Source of the DNA: Lingula anatina
Taxonomy: Eukaryota; Brachiopoda; Lingulata; Lingulida; Lingulidae
NCBI RefSeq assembly: GCF_001039355.2
Contig: NW_019774469.1
Span: 408,382 to 472,381 of the forward strand
DNA: 64,000 nucleotides
Direction of reading: 5' to 3'
In this document: positions 53,891 through 64,000 of the stretch, piece after piece
Layout: the number at the start of each line of letters is the position of its first letter
Position numbering within the stretch: position 1 is the first letter of the stretch
Made by a program: the position numbers and the translations under genes
Notes under the pieces: generated by a model
Database searches by the model: none
Told to the model about the DNA's origin: nothing
The model's input: the letters and a program-made list of their open reading frames with translations, nothing else

Positions 53891-54278
53891 ATGGCCAGTT
53901 TCTTCAGGAGACGGAGAGGACTGATTTTCAAGGCCATCTTGGCTGTTCCTATATTATGGCTGCTGGTAGTGGCGCTATTAGCCTATCAGGAGAAGGACAG
54001 GAAACACGCTGACGAGGACGTCAATCCTCTTCATCAGCGTAATGTGCGTGAAAAGAGAGATCAGTGGGGAGAACAGAACTTTGTACATGATAACCCTCAT
54101 GGAGGCGATGAGGGTGACAATAGACATGAAAACGAACAAAAAGTGTACAACGAAGAACAGGCACCAGATGGCGTTGTAAACAATGATGGAGGAGATGCGA
54201 AGCAGGTCCAACATGAGCAGGCGCCAAAACCTCGTCCACATATTCCAACCAGTACAACGCCCAATCCTAACGCCCCAG
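53891..54278 (+). CDS. GALNT: GALNT exon 1: cytoplasmic tail, signal anchor and stem
   Basis: Starts [20 protein letters not shown]: a short basic tail, then a hydrophobic anchor ending near residue 32. After that comes about 95 residues of charged, low-complexity stem (N/D/E/H/Q/K) ending in a Thr/Pro-rich segment. Stems are poorly conserved in this family, so only the layout supports the call. It ends in phase 1 at cag|gtaagt. Confidence 0.93.
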
Positions 54279-56018
54279 GTAAGTGAAAGGGAGTGTCGTA
54301 CCTAGTTTGGTATTATGGGATGTTGGACAGTTTTGACATATTTTTCATGAAAGGGTGACAGTGAGTAAGATGTGATAAAGGCTGTACGATAGATGGTTGA
54401 AATGTTATGCCTCATCAGTAAATAACACAATTAGCCTCATTGAAACAAATATATACTTTTTCACCATCTTTGCGTAATAGAAATAAATTCTCACTGTTGA
54501 GTATTGTGTAAATGCAGCTTTTCTTGCTCAGAAAATAAATGAATCTTGTCATGGCTACAGGTGAAATGGGGAAAGCTGTGATTATCAAGAAGGAAGATCT
54601 CTCCCCAGAAGAGAGGAAGAAATATGATGCAGGGTTCCAGAAGAACGCCTTCAATCAGTACGCCAGTGATATGATGTCATTACACAGGAGTCTGCCGGAC
54701 GTCAGGGATAAAGAGTGAGTACCCTGTGGGGGGTGGGGGGGATAGTAGTAGTAGTGGCAATGAGATAAGGAGAAGATGAGTAAGAGCGAAGTAGAGAGAT
54801 TGTGGGGATTGGAGGAAGGTGGGGGGGAGAAAAGGTTGATTTCTGCATTTGGCAAATTGATTTCCAAGTGAAACGGTTGAAATGCTTTTGACAAAAAAAA
54901 AAAAAAAATTGTATTGTATTTGAAATTATATTTGCTACAAATGATCAATTGCTCAATACAGATTCCTAGACTAAGTACAAATTGAAATATCTTGTGACTG
55001 ACTATCATTTCAGATGCCGTGATTTCAAATATGCCAGCCACCTGCCAGACACCAGTGTTGTCATTTGTTTTCATAATGAGGCTTGGAGCGTCCTGCTGCG
55101 TACCGTCCACAGCGTCCTAGACAGATCACCAGCACATTTGATAAAAGAAATTATTCTAGTGGATGATTTCTCTGACATGGGTAAGATTGAATTATTTGTT
55201 GTTTTCTTAATTACCTCCACCAAGGAAGTTATGTTTTCACCCTTGTTTGTTTGTTTGTCTGTCTGTCATCAATATAACTCAAAAAGTTATGGACCAATTG
55301 TGATGAAATTTTCAGGAACTGTCAGAAGTGGGCCTAGGAACAGATGATTAATTTTTGGTGGTGATCAGGATCAATTATCAAAAATATCGAAAATTTAGGG
55401 GTGAAACAGCATTGGATGGAGACTGCTGCCTTGGTGGATGTCTGCGCTCTCTGAGCTATTCATATATTTACAGTCATTCAATTAAGAGGGGGTAAGGAGA
55501 GGGGGAAAGGGTATACCTGTAGCTTATCTTTATTATTATATTTTAAAAAAAAGTTAATTTAAATTGTGATAACCATTATCAGTAAAAATAGTTCTGTTCA
55601 CATACAAAAGGGAATTGCTGAAGTCATTCATAACAAATTTGCAGCATATGTAGATTATGCAGGAGTTCCAGGCTCATTTGAACTTTCAGTTTAAGTGAAT
55701 TGTAATTTTCATCCAATGAAAGACAAACCTGAGGTCAGGAAAACCAGGAAGCAACCAATTGTCTTGGCTCAGATGCCAGAGGGACTGAACTAAGTGGAAA
55801 GGTTTTGACTGTAAATCCCCACAGAGCTAAGAGCCCCCTTGTCTAGTTCAGTGATAGAGGAGAAGCATAAATAAACAAGATCTAAACTGAGCTGACTTCT
55901 GAATGGATACAGTTTCACCAAAGGACTTCTTTATTACTTGTTTTCCTTGGCACGATGACAGAGTGCTTATTAGATTGACCTCCAGAATATAAACTGAGAG
56001 AGAGCCAGTGTGTGTGTT

Positions 56019-56054
<36 letters not shown>

Positions 56055-56082
56055 GAGGGGGGAGAGAGAGAGAGAAAAGGGA

Positions 56083-56121
<39 letters not shown>

Positions 56122-56148
56122 ACTGAGAGAGAGCCAGAGTGTGTTTTC

Positions 56149-56182
<34 letters not shown>

Positions 56183-56396
56183 GAGGGGGGAGAGAGAGAG
56201 AAAAGGGAGGGGGAGAGAGAGAGAAAAAGGGAGGGGAGAGAGAGACAGACAGAGAGAGAGCCAGAGTGTGTGTTCAGAGAGAGAGAAGGGGAAGGGAGAG
56301 AGAAGGGGAAGAAAGAAAGAAGATGAACAACGGAACCCAGATAATCACCTGAAAACAATAGAAGGGACTTGACCCCTTAGCCACGTCAAATGTGTA

Positions 56397-56447
<51 letters not shown>

Positions 56448-58429
56448 AGGGGGGGGGTCTGGTTAGATTGGGGGTGGGTCTGATAACAGCCAGGCTACTA
56501 ATTAAGTTGCCAATCTCAAAATAGTCCAATAAAAAAAAAAAAAAAAAAAATCCATGTACCACTTGATGTAAAGTGGGGTTTAGATCCTGATTGTATAAGA
56601 AATAAAAGAATTGTTGTAACTGATACAGTGTAGCATGTGAAGTGGCTGGGAAAGCCTTCCTGTAGTGTTCCAGTAGCTTGCTCACAGTGGGTGGCCAGGC
56701 ATTCCCTGACTGTGCACATTCTTGTGAGAAAACCCAGGTTGTAATGGAATATATAGGCCAGAATATATCCCATCTAACTGTCCTCTGGTATGGGGCTCAC
56801 ATTTTGCTGAAAATATTTAAAGCAGAAAAAGAATTTAAAAGTATTTTTCCATGCACCTCTTTTCTGGGGATCAACTGATATCAGTGACCTCTATGTAATC
56901 TTATGTTACAGCCAAGGCCTCCCTGTATAGAATGGTATCATAGCTATACAGCTGATTCAAACATGAGACGTAGATTTAGATTTTTACTAGTACATCTAGA
57001 TTTATTTCATGACTTACACACAAGGAGGAGATTTTTCTAACTGTTGGCAGATTTCCAACAATTGGGGAGTGAAATATATCATTTTTGAGATTGATGTAGA
57101 TCTGCAATAAAAACTTGGGGGGAAGGGGGGGGGGCAGAGACACTGTATAACAAAAAAACAACATATTTCATAATAAAATAGGTCAGCACTTGCAGAGCTC
57201 AGACCTACAAAAACAGTTCAATTTTTGATGATATTAATTAACTCATTAATTAATGGATTACCACCAACATGTTACTGTTTGTTACATGGGTGACTCTTGA
57301 CAGTTTCAGAATTTTTTTAATCAAAATTTGTCCACAATTTCTTTCACAATATTGCTTCACGTAAGCTTAACCAAAACCATCTTCTGGGATAGGCATTTGA
57401 AACACAACCCAGTGATTTTCAGTGAAATTCTGTCCATGGCCCTTGTGAATTCGAGCACATCAGAATTTGCATGTACTTCTTTGTGGAGGTAATCATTGAG
57501 AACTGTTATAGCTAAATCTACTGGATATTCTGTATAAAGAGATTTCAGTTAGAGTAATTAAGCAAAAAACAAATGTAGTCCATTAATGTGATGAATGATA
57601 CCAAGAAGTGGCTCTTGAAGCACCTTCCTCAGTCTGATGAGTTTCTTAATGCTGATAGTATAGCACTAATGTGTTTTACTAAAATACTTGTGTTTATTTA
57701 GATAACATCAACTGGAGAAGAAATGTTTGTGATAATTTTGACACCTGATATTTTTATTGACAGAATTCTCAGAAGCCCTGAAATGTTACCAGTTGTGTCC
57801 TAACGATTTGCTTTAATTCTGTTGTTTAAAATCCTCAGTTGTGCTTCTTTTGGCAAGCTAGAGTATCACTGGCATTTCTTTCTACTTCCTAACATGTTGA
57901 TAAAGCTATTTCTGTGAAAACTCTGTAAAGAATTTAACACTTTTTGTTGTTATCTAGATTTCTTTCCAAGAAATAATTAAGTGTTTCTATTAAGCTTATG
58001 TAACAAAATAATATATATCCATGTTTTTACATAGATAAGGTAAAGAGCTAAGAAGAAATAAGTTATATTATTGTTTCAATGTAGATCATGTGAAAAACTA
58101 AGTCATATTATTAGTTCTATGTAGACCATGTAAAAAGATAAGTCATAGTATTATTTCTCTGCAGACCTTGTGAAGAACTTATGATTATTTATTGTTTCTG
58201 CATAGACCGTGAAAACAATTAACATATTCTTGTTTCTCCGTAGACCATGTGAAGAAGCCTCTAGAAGACTACATAGCCAAACTAGGCAAGGTGCGCATTG
58301 TTCGTGCCAAGAAAAGAGAAGGTCTGATCAGGTCACGACTTCTGGGCGCCTCCGTGGCCACGGGACAAGTGATTACATATCTGGACTCCCACTGTGAATG
58401 TACTGAAGGTAAGATATGTGTTGTTATGT

Positions 58430-58473
<44 letters not shown>

Positions 58474-61400
58474 TTTAAAGCTTACACACTGTGAATGTAC
58501 TGAAGGTAAGATGTATACTATTATTCTATTATTCATGTTCCCACACGCAGCCACACATGCATGCATACATGGCAAGCGTATCTTGACTGCACATGTTATA
58601 ATATACCTGCACACATATATATACACAACGAGAGAGAGAGAGAGGGAGAGAGATAATACTATGCTGAAACAGACATAAAAAGCAGTTATTTTCCAAATAT
58701 TTTTGAGAAAAAAATAAACATGCAAAGATTGTCATGATGATGAAGTATTTATTCAGGCATTTGAGGTGCTACGTTTAAGAGAGGACACCTGTTCTAGGAC
58801 TTCCCAAAGCACTATTGTTTCTTGTATTGTTAATTATTGATGGGAGTCTGAGTGGATTATCCCATTTACAAGTGAACAAATTACCCAGAGACGTTCTTGA
58901 TGGAGCTTTAACTTGATGTAATGATCAGCAATTGGGACTGGACTGGACTGGTATCAAATTAGATGGAAATAATGGGGATTTAGAGAAATCTAATTATTCT
59001 TCTTTGTTCTTCTTAAAGTGCATTGAATGTGCACTAACAGAGAAATGATTAGAACACATACTAGGGTTTGAAAATCCATGAAATATCAAGGGATTTTTAT
59101 TTTTTACTGTAACAAAGAAAAACTAATATCTTTCCTTTTTGAGGTAAGCTTTAATGCAAATTTTCTGTTATTCATTTATTATTATATTAATTTTAATAAT
59201 AGAAATGTAATTATCATTCTCAAGATATTTCAGTGTAAGTGTTGGAAGTTTAAGTGAGTTTAATTGTTTTTAGATACCTCCAAACTACAGAATGTACATT
59301 TTTAGTGACTTTACTATTTTGATGTCGTACCAGTCTGCTCTTTTACATTATATCATGGCCCTGTATACCTCTACAAATTGTTTTCTTCTATTTTTACTGA
59401 AGTTAGTTTTCTACAATTTTGCATAGCATCTTGACACTTGAAAGCAAAAGGGAGTTTAGCAACATAGTTAGATGCAGCATTGTGTTGTAGCAGGGAAAAG
59501 CAAGCATCATCAATGATGTATTAATGTTGTTACTGGCGTTACTTCTCTTAATTCATCATCTCTAAGCTACAAGCAAATTTAAACCTAAGTTTTAGTTGGA
59601 GTAACTGTAGTGAATTAAAAGTATTGATTTCTCTTTCTCTCTCTCTCCCTCTCTCTCTCTTTTAGGCAAAATGAAGGTTTTGAATTGGAGTTCTTGCATA
59701 TGTCTCCAAACTTTGCAAATTGGAATATCAATGAGAGAAACATAGTATTTTGTTACACAGGTTGATCTAAGAAAAAACTTATTCTTGACATCGGCAAGGG
59801 AAATATAAGTATTGATTGTCTCCAGAAACCAATAAGACTGCTCCAGAAGGAAGTCTTCAGAAATTGGTGATTAGTTACATGCCCAATGCAATTGTTATCG
59901 TATTTTTAGAGTTTATGATGTTATTTTATACGTTGCTTAGATGAAAGGTTGCTTGGTTTATGAAGCCTGAGTGGGAAAAATGGATAGTAAATGATGGCTG
60001 ATTCTGTAGAATGAATCATATTGAAGCTATTTGTCATTTGTACTTTTTATGAAGTTGAGGCATGGTGAAAATAGTCTTCGTGATGGCTTGTATGCACATA
60101 AGCTGTTTCAGCATGCAAGTGTGTAATATTGAAGTTTTCCTGCACAAACAAAGATCACAGAAACTAGAGGCAATGTTTCTTTTTCCCATAAACATTTACC
60201 ACCCATCCTAAAAACCTTAGAATTATACAAGGTGTTATCTTCTAGGTTGCTAACTTACTTATGGGGTTTTCTTCTATGGTGTTTAGAAACTTTACTTTGA
60301 TAGGGATGGGAGAGGGGGGGGGTAGATCGATGTACCTGACTTTTATAAGAGGGTCCTGGCCGCTATACCACCTAGTGGTCAGTGAGTGTCAGCATCTATT
60401 CACATCAGTCTGATGAAGGCCTACATCTAGGTAGAAAGTATTTCAGCTTGTATTTGATAATTTTTCATTTAAAATCCAACTACCAAGCTAATGAACAGTT
60501 TTGCTCAATATCTCCTACACTGAATAACTTATTAAGATCAAATTGGTTGGTAATTACATTAAGCTATTATCTTCCAGGCTGGTTAGAACCTTTACTTGAC
60601 GTCATCGCAAAAAACAAGTCCAACGTGGTGTGTCCTGTCATAGATGTCATCGAGGACGAGAACTTCAAGTATGACTTCAGCAGTGCGCGGGGGACCAGCA
60701 TTGGGGGCTTTGACTGGAATCTACAGTTCAACTGGCACCCTATACCGGACCACGAGAGGAAGCGTATGAAGACGCCCTTTGATCCAATCAGGTGAGCAGC
60801 GTGCTGCGTTGTGTCTAGAGTTACACAGAGGAAGTTGCCCATCTGCAAGATTGAGGAGCCCTGGAGCTTTTAGCATATCAGGGCCGTAGCCAGCGATTTC
60901 AAAGGGGGGGTTCTTTTTTCTGAAATAGTGGACCTTTTACCATATAATCCCCATGTACCTAGGTCAAATTTTACCCCGAGTGGACCTTTTTCCAGCAAAA
61001 AGGGGGGTTCTTTTGAACCCCCCGAACCCCCCCTGGCTACGGGCCTGCATATTTATAGTATATGGCTTGAAATTTTCAGGATTATGCTGGATTGTCAGTC
61101 TTCAATTTGATTGTTTTCAGTCTTCCTTTTGATCATACCCTGACTCCCAGTAATCAATTTTTACAACTTTCACCCAACTTTAAATACCACTGATAATAAT
61201 AATAATAATAAATGAAATAGTCTCACATTGGCAGTAATAATGTAACATCAATGAAGAATTTTGGTAAAATAAATGAAATTACTTTTAACTAAAAGAAATG
61301 ACCTTCAAACCAGACAAGTCCCTGTTATAATGTGGTATGGCTGACTTTGTCTTTATATTTATTAACATAATACTATATTTTAATATCTTAATTGTCTATT

Positions 61401-61544
61401 TATTTATCGACTTAATTCATCTTATTCTGTTCATTTTACCCCTGTAAAGTCAACTGAACATTTTTATATGGATTTTAAACTATAGATTAATATAGTTCTA
61501 TTATTATTATCATCATCACCATAATAATAATAATAATAATAATA

Positions 61545-61604
<60 letters not shown>

Positions 61605-61766
61605 CGTGCAGGATTATTATTATTCTACATCCAGGTCACCCACCATGGCAGGGGGGTTGTTCTCTATCTCAAGGGAGTACTTTGAATTCCTGGGCACATA
61701 CGACCCTGGCATGGATATCTGGGGTGGAGAAAACCTGGAGCTGTCATTTAGGGTGAGATAGTACGA

Positions 61767-61829
<63 letters not shown>

Positions 61830-62967
61830 GTGTGAGAGAGAGAGAGAGAGAAGGAATGTGTTTAAACATGGGGAGAAGAGATAGAATGATGCGTGAGTGA
61901 GAGAGAGATAGGGTGTTTGTCCAAAATTTCACAAGAAGTAAATTGTGTATTGCAGACAATTTAAAGAGACACTAACTACATTGTTGTTCATTCTTCACTT
62001 AAAAATCTGTGTGTGTGACCCCATTCAGAATAGGGGACTCTTTGGTCCGACGGTCAAATATGGCAACCCAAAACAAAGATTGTCGTCTAATCCGCTAATA
62101 CACACAGAATAGATATCCATTGGGGAAGTATTCAAGTGGGTCGGCCATATTTGACATTTGGACTAGTTAGTCCCATATTCTGAATCGGGCCTTTATGACA
62201 TCCCTTATAGTTTCTGTGTTCATGTTCTCAGATCTGGATGTGCGGTGGCACGCTGTACATTGTCCCGTGCTCACACGTGGGCCACATCTTCCGTAAACGC
62301 AGCCCGTACAAGTGGAAACCAGGCGTCAATGTTGTGAAGAAGAACTCTATACGCCTGGCTGAGGTCTGGATGGACGACTATAAAAACTACTACTATGAGA
62401 GGTTTAATCACGTCCTGGTAAGAAATGCTACAATTTTAAGTCTTTCAATTTTGTTATATATGACATATAAAGTTGAATTGTTTTTCAGATATCAGGAAAA
62501 AATTACCAATAGAATTATAAATAAATTACAAATAGCCAAAAAAGGTGGTACATCTACACCATTTTAACTTTGAACAGTGGAACAATTTTTACTCATTATC
62601 ATAATAATGTTATAACATACTAACATTTTTGTGAAAATGTCTGTTCAATAGATTGGAACATTCAAAACCAAGTTATGACCAGATATACTATGAATTAAGA
62701 AGTCTAACTATCGTTCTTTCAAATTTCCTTTAAAAAAAAAATCTACAATTTTGTAAATCCCAAGGGAAACTGGAGAAATAATGATTTTAAAATTCAAAGT
62801 TACATCATTTCAGGGAGACTATGGAGATGTGACGTCCAGGAAAGAGCTCAGAAAGCGTCTTCAGTGTAAATCATTTGACTGGTACGTCAAGAACATCTTC
62901 CCAGATCTTTTTATCCCTGGTGAAGCTGTTGCCAGTGGGGAGGTAAGATTGTCATGTGGGCACATGT

Positions 62968-63009
<42 letters not shown>

Positions 63010-64000
63010 TTAGAAGTGCTTAAATCCACAAGCTCCACAGACAGCATTTTACTAAAATTAATTTTGTTGTGCTTTGTCTTCCCAGATTTCATTTTTGGAT
63101 CATTTGAAGAGGTTTCTTGAATCTAAATATACATTGTGATAATAAGAGATGTTGAAAATGTGATAAAAATTAGAATACATTCATATACACACCTGTCAGA
63201 TTTATTATACAGCATTTAAAATTTGGAACTCTTGAATTTCAAAGGAAACAGAATACTTGAAAAAGATTCAACAGTTTTTTAATGCTGATATTGTTCAGAA
63301 TTTCATCTTTTTCTTTTGTGTGTTCACAGATTCGTAACCAAGCTCAATCTCAGTGCCTTGACAGCTCTGTGGACCACAACGCCATGAACAAACCTGTCAA
63401 AATGTGGCCTTGTCACAACCAGGGAGGCAATCAGGTACTGTCACAACTAACACACTGTCACAACTTACACAATATGTGACTGTCACACCTAGCACAATGT
63501 GGCCTTGTCACAACCAGGGATGAAACCAGGTACTGTCACAACTAACACAATATAACAATATGTCACAACTAACACAATATTTGACTGTCACACCTAACAC
63601 AATGTCACACTTCAACCAGTAGGCCAGACTCAATATGTCATTACCAAGAAGGAAGTCAAGGTATTTGTTTTTACGTGCACTTGTTCTTTTGGGTGTGGGA
63701 GGTGTTGAACAGAGTAATTACTTCTCACATCACTTTTAAGTTCAAAGTACTGCTGGCTACTCCTGTGCCATGAAGTTCAGACAGTCATATAAATATGCTG
63801 TGGATCAATATTTATATTACTTTCTAATGAAATACCTGTACTTTGATATAGCAGATATTATGCCTACATGTCTGTTGTTATTATTTCCTTGCAGTACTGG
63901 ATGTTAAGTAAGAACGGAGAGATCCGCCGTGACGAGGGCTGTTTTGACTTCACAGGTCAAGGTCAGGTTCAGATGTACACATGTCATGGCCAGAAAGGAA
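53891..64000 (+). CDS. GALNT: Polypeptide N-acetylgalactosaminyltransferase, ten coding exons, 3' end outside window
   Basis: Golgi type II membrane enzyme that transfers GalNAc from UDP-GalNAc to Ser/Thr, starting mucin-type O-glycans. Coding exons: 53891-54278, 54561-54714, 55014-55180, 58244-58408, 60578-60791, 61635-61752, 62232-62417, 62814-62942, 63330-63434, 63895-64000 (partial). All junctions are GT-AG with consistent phases. Residues ~12-32 are the signal anchor, and ~35-130 are a hydrophilic stem rich in N, H, E, D and Q. The GT-A catalytic half begins near 185 and carries the metal-binding DSH at 284-286. WGGEN lies at 392-396 and HVGH, a further metal ligand site, at 417-420. The ricin-type lectin domain starts near 506, with a first QxW spanning the exon 9/10 junction (542-544). 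The start has G at -3 and +4. By eye the catalytic domain resembles GALNT11/GALNT1-type sequences; the subtype is not assigned. Confidence 0.96.
55205..55460. mobile_element. Dispersed conserved repeat in GALNT intron 3
   Basis: Starts ttacctccaccaaggaagtt, has gtttgtttgtctgtctgtc, then aactcaaaaagttatggac and gatgaaattttcaggaact, and ends ccttggtggatgtctgcgct. I recognise this order as a repeat seen in many animal genomes; its class is uncertain. Confidence 0.6.
55990..56330. repeat. GA-rich compound minisatellite, ~125-bp higher-order unit
   Basis: Three higher-order units each contain gagagagccagWgtgtgtgt(t)c(t)gagaga followed by gagaga, gggaggggagag and aaaggg blocks. Apparent frames here are repeat translations. 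Confidence 0.9.
56395..56446. repeat. GT microsatellite in GALNT intron 3
   Basis: Near-perfect (TG)n followed by a G-rich stretch. Confidence 0.95.
58031..58243 (+). repeat. ~40-bp tandem array of 3' splice-site copies ending at GALNT exon 4
   Basis: The segment tttctNNgtag|accatgtgaa is reiterated with AG ends at 58034 (most diverged), 58084, 58124, 58164, 58205 and 58243. Spacings are 50, 40, 40, 41 and 38. Only the last AG starts the real exon. In the phase used by exon 3, the copies ending at 58084, 58124, 58164 and 58205 each reach a stop within five to seven codons. Seen directly in the sequence; functional effect unknown. Confidence 0.85.
58244..58408 (+). CDS. GALNT: GALNT exon 4: nucleotide-sugar and metal site (DSH)
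   Basis: Encodes residues 237-292, including [12 protein letters not shown] (donor-binding region of the GT-A fold) and YLDSHCE with the DxH metal ligand motif. Both edges sit in duplicated sequence. The acceptor at 58243 is the last of six tandem copies, and the exon end plus donor is repeated at 58487-58512. Confidence 0.95.
58390..58512 (+). repeat. Duplicated exon 4 end plus donor flanking a CA microsatellite
   Basis: The 26 bp at 58390-58415, covering the last 19 exon bases and the donor gtaagat, are repeated exactly at 58487-58512. The copies are 97 bp apart. A (CA)n tract at 58432-58469 lies between them. Use of the second donor would add intronic sequence to the mRNA. Confidence 0.9.
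58432..58469. repeat. CA microsatellite near the exon 4 donor
   Basis: (CA)n starts about 24 nt after the GALNT exon 4 donor and lies between the two copies of the exon end. Confidence 0.95.
60879..61047. mobile_element. MITE with cagggccgtagccag ends in GALNT intron 5
   Basis: Left agggccgtagccag and right ctggctacgggcct are inverted (13 of 14). The flanks share gcatat. The interior has ggggggttctttt repeats. These termini resemble a group of short elements common in invertebrates; the superfamily is inferred (possibly hAT). Confidence 0.8.
61498..61605. repeat. AAT/ATT inverted microsatellite before GALNT exon 6
   Basis: (AAT)n switches to (ATT)n at about 61545, making a long AT-rich palindrome. 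It ends about 30 bp upstream of exon 6. Confidence 0.95.
61635..62417 (+). CDS. GALNT: GALNT exons 6 and 7: Gal/GalNAc-T motif and HVGH
   Basis: Exon 6 (61635-61752) encodes [11 protein letters not shown] and [10 protein letters not shown], the Gal/GalNAc-T motif that contacts UDP-GalNAc. Exon 7 (62232-62417) encodes the CGG and [10 protein letters not shown] segments, with a His that completes the metal site. Exon 6 is preceded by a long ATT repeat and followed after about 15 nt by GT and GA repeats. The intron between them contains copy B7 of the palindromic family. Confidence 0.94.
61767..61860. repeat. GT then GA microsatellites after the exon 6 donor
   Basis: (TG)n starts about 15 nt after the donor and passes into (GA)n. 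Confidence 0.95.
62017..62195. mobile_element. Family B palindromic element, copy B7, in GALNT intron 6
   Basis: ccccattcagaataggggac ... ggtcaaatatggcaaccca ... gtgggtcggccatatttgac ... ctagttagtcccatattctg. Very similar to B2, including the interior gatatccNNtggggaagtat. Confidence 0.85.
62968..63007. repeat. CA microsatellite near the exon 8 donor
   Basis: (CA)n starts about 26 nt after the GALNT exon 8 donor. Confidence 0.95.
63330..64000 (+). CDS. GALNT: GALNT exons 9 and 10 (partial): start of ricin-type lectin domain
   Basis: Exon 9 (63330-63434) encodes 35 residues of the first lectin repeat (CLD near its start, CHNQGGNQ at its end). Exon 10 starts at 63895 with YWML and is cut by the window edge. 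The Q of exon 9 and YW of exon 10 form the QxW signature. The intron contains a tandem copy of the end of exon 9. Confidence 0.93.
63401..63610 (+). repeat. Tandem copies of GALNT exon 9 end and donor
   Basis: The exon 9 end and donor region starting aatgtggccttgtcacaacc at 63401 recurs with few changes from 63496. Shorter units built on ctgtcacaactaacacaatat fill the rest. The second copy keeps a gt after cag but has an in-frame TGA in the exon-like part (near 63519-63523). Confidence 0.85.

Noticed and set aside
55915-56372. Frames of 77-147 codons rich in Arg/Glu or Ser/Leu
   Set aside because: Translations of the GA-rich minisatellite in GALNT intron 3.

Overview
The window is animal nuclear DNA: AT-rich, intron-rich, and full of microsatellites and short inverted-repeat elements. 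It carries three conserved metazoan protein genes and broken BEL/Pao LTR-retrotransposon copies. The repeat landscape, BEL/Pao elements and long introns suggest a marine invertebrate, perhaps a lophotrochozoan such as a mollusc. That placement is inference; nothing here fixes the species.

Layout. (1) 1.9-16.5 kb, minus strand: a ceramide synthase gene with nine coding exons recognised (342 codons, start codon present, acidic C-terminal exon not found). (2) 16.53-16.59 kb: a ~62-bp interval between the ceramide synthase start codon and a probable 5'-TOP transcription start of RPL27 on the plus strand, so a compact bidirectional promoter is likely. (3) 16.6-19.7 kb, plus strand: a complete RPL27 gene (136 aa, four coding exons plus a likely non-coding first exon). 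(4) 19.7-53.8 kb: mostly non-coding, with a 434-bp assembly gap, at least three families of MITE-like elements, candidate non-coding exons, and at 37.8-46.2 kb two partial copies of one BEL/Pao retrotransposon on the minus strand. (5) 53.9-64.0 kb, plus strand: the first ten coding exons of a polypeptide N-acetylgalactosaminyltransferase (GALNT) gene that runs off the right edge.

The three cellular genes do not form a pathway. Ceramide synthase makes ceramide in the ER, RPL27 is a structural protein of the 60S ribosome, and GALNT starts mucin-type O-glycosylation in the Golgi.

The most unusual signal is in the GALNT gene. The 3' splice site of exon 4 is the last unit of a ~40-bp tandem array that repeats acceptor plus exon start. 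The 5' splice sites of exons 4 and 9 are each copied, with flanking exon sequence, about 95 bp downstream. All four close acceptor decoys and the exon 9 copy lead to in-frame stops. Several introns in both long genes also have a microsatellite within ~8-30 nt of the donor. The second theme is assembly structure: seven isolated N bases sit at homopolymers or repeat breakpoints, and two of the duplicated blocks look like stitched alleles or repeat copies. I saw no evidence of a new enzymatic or defence system.
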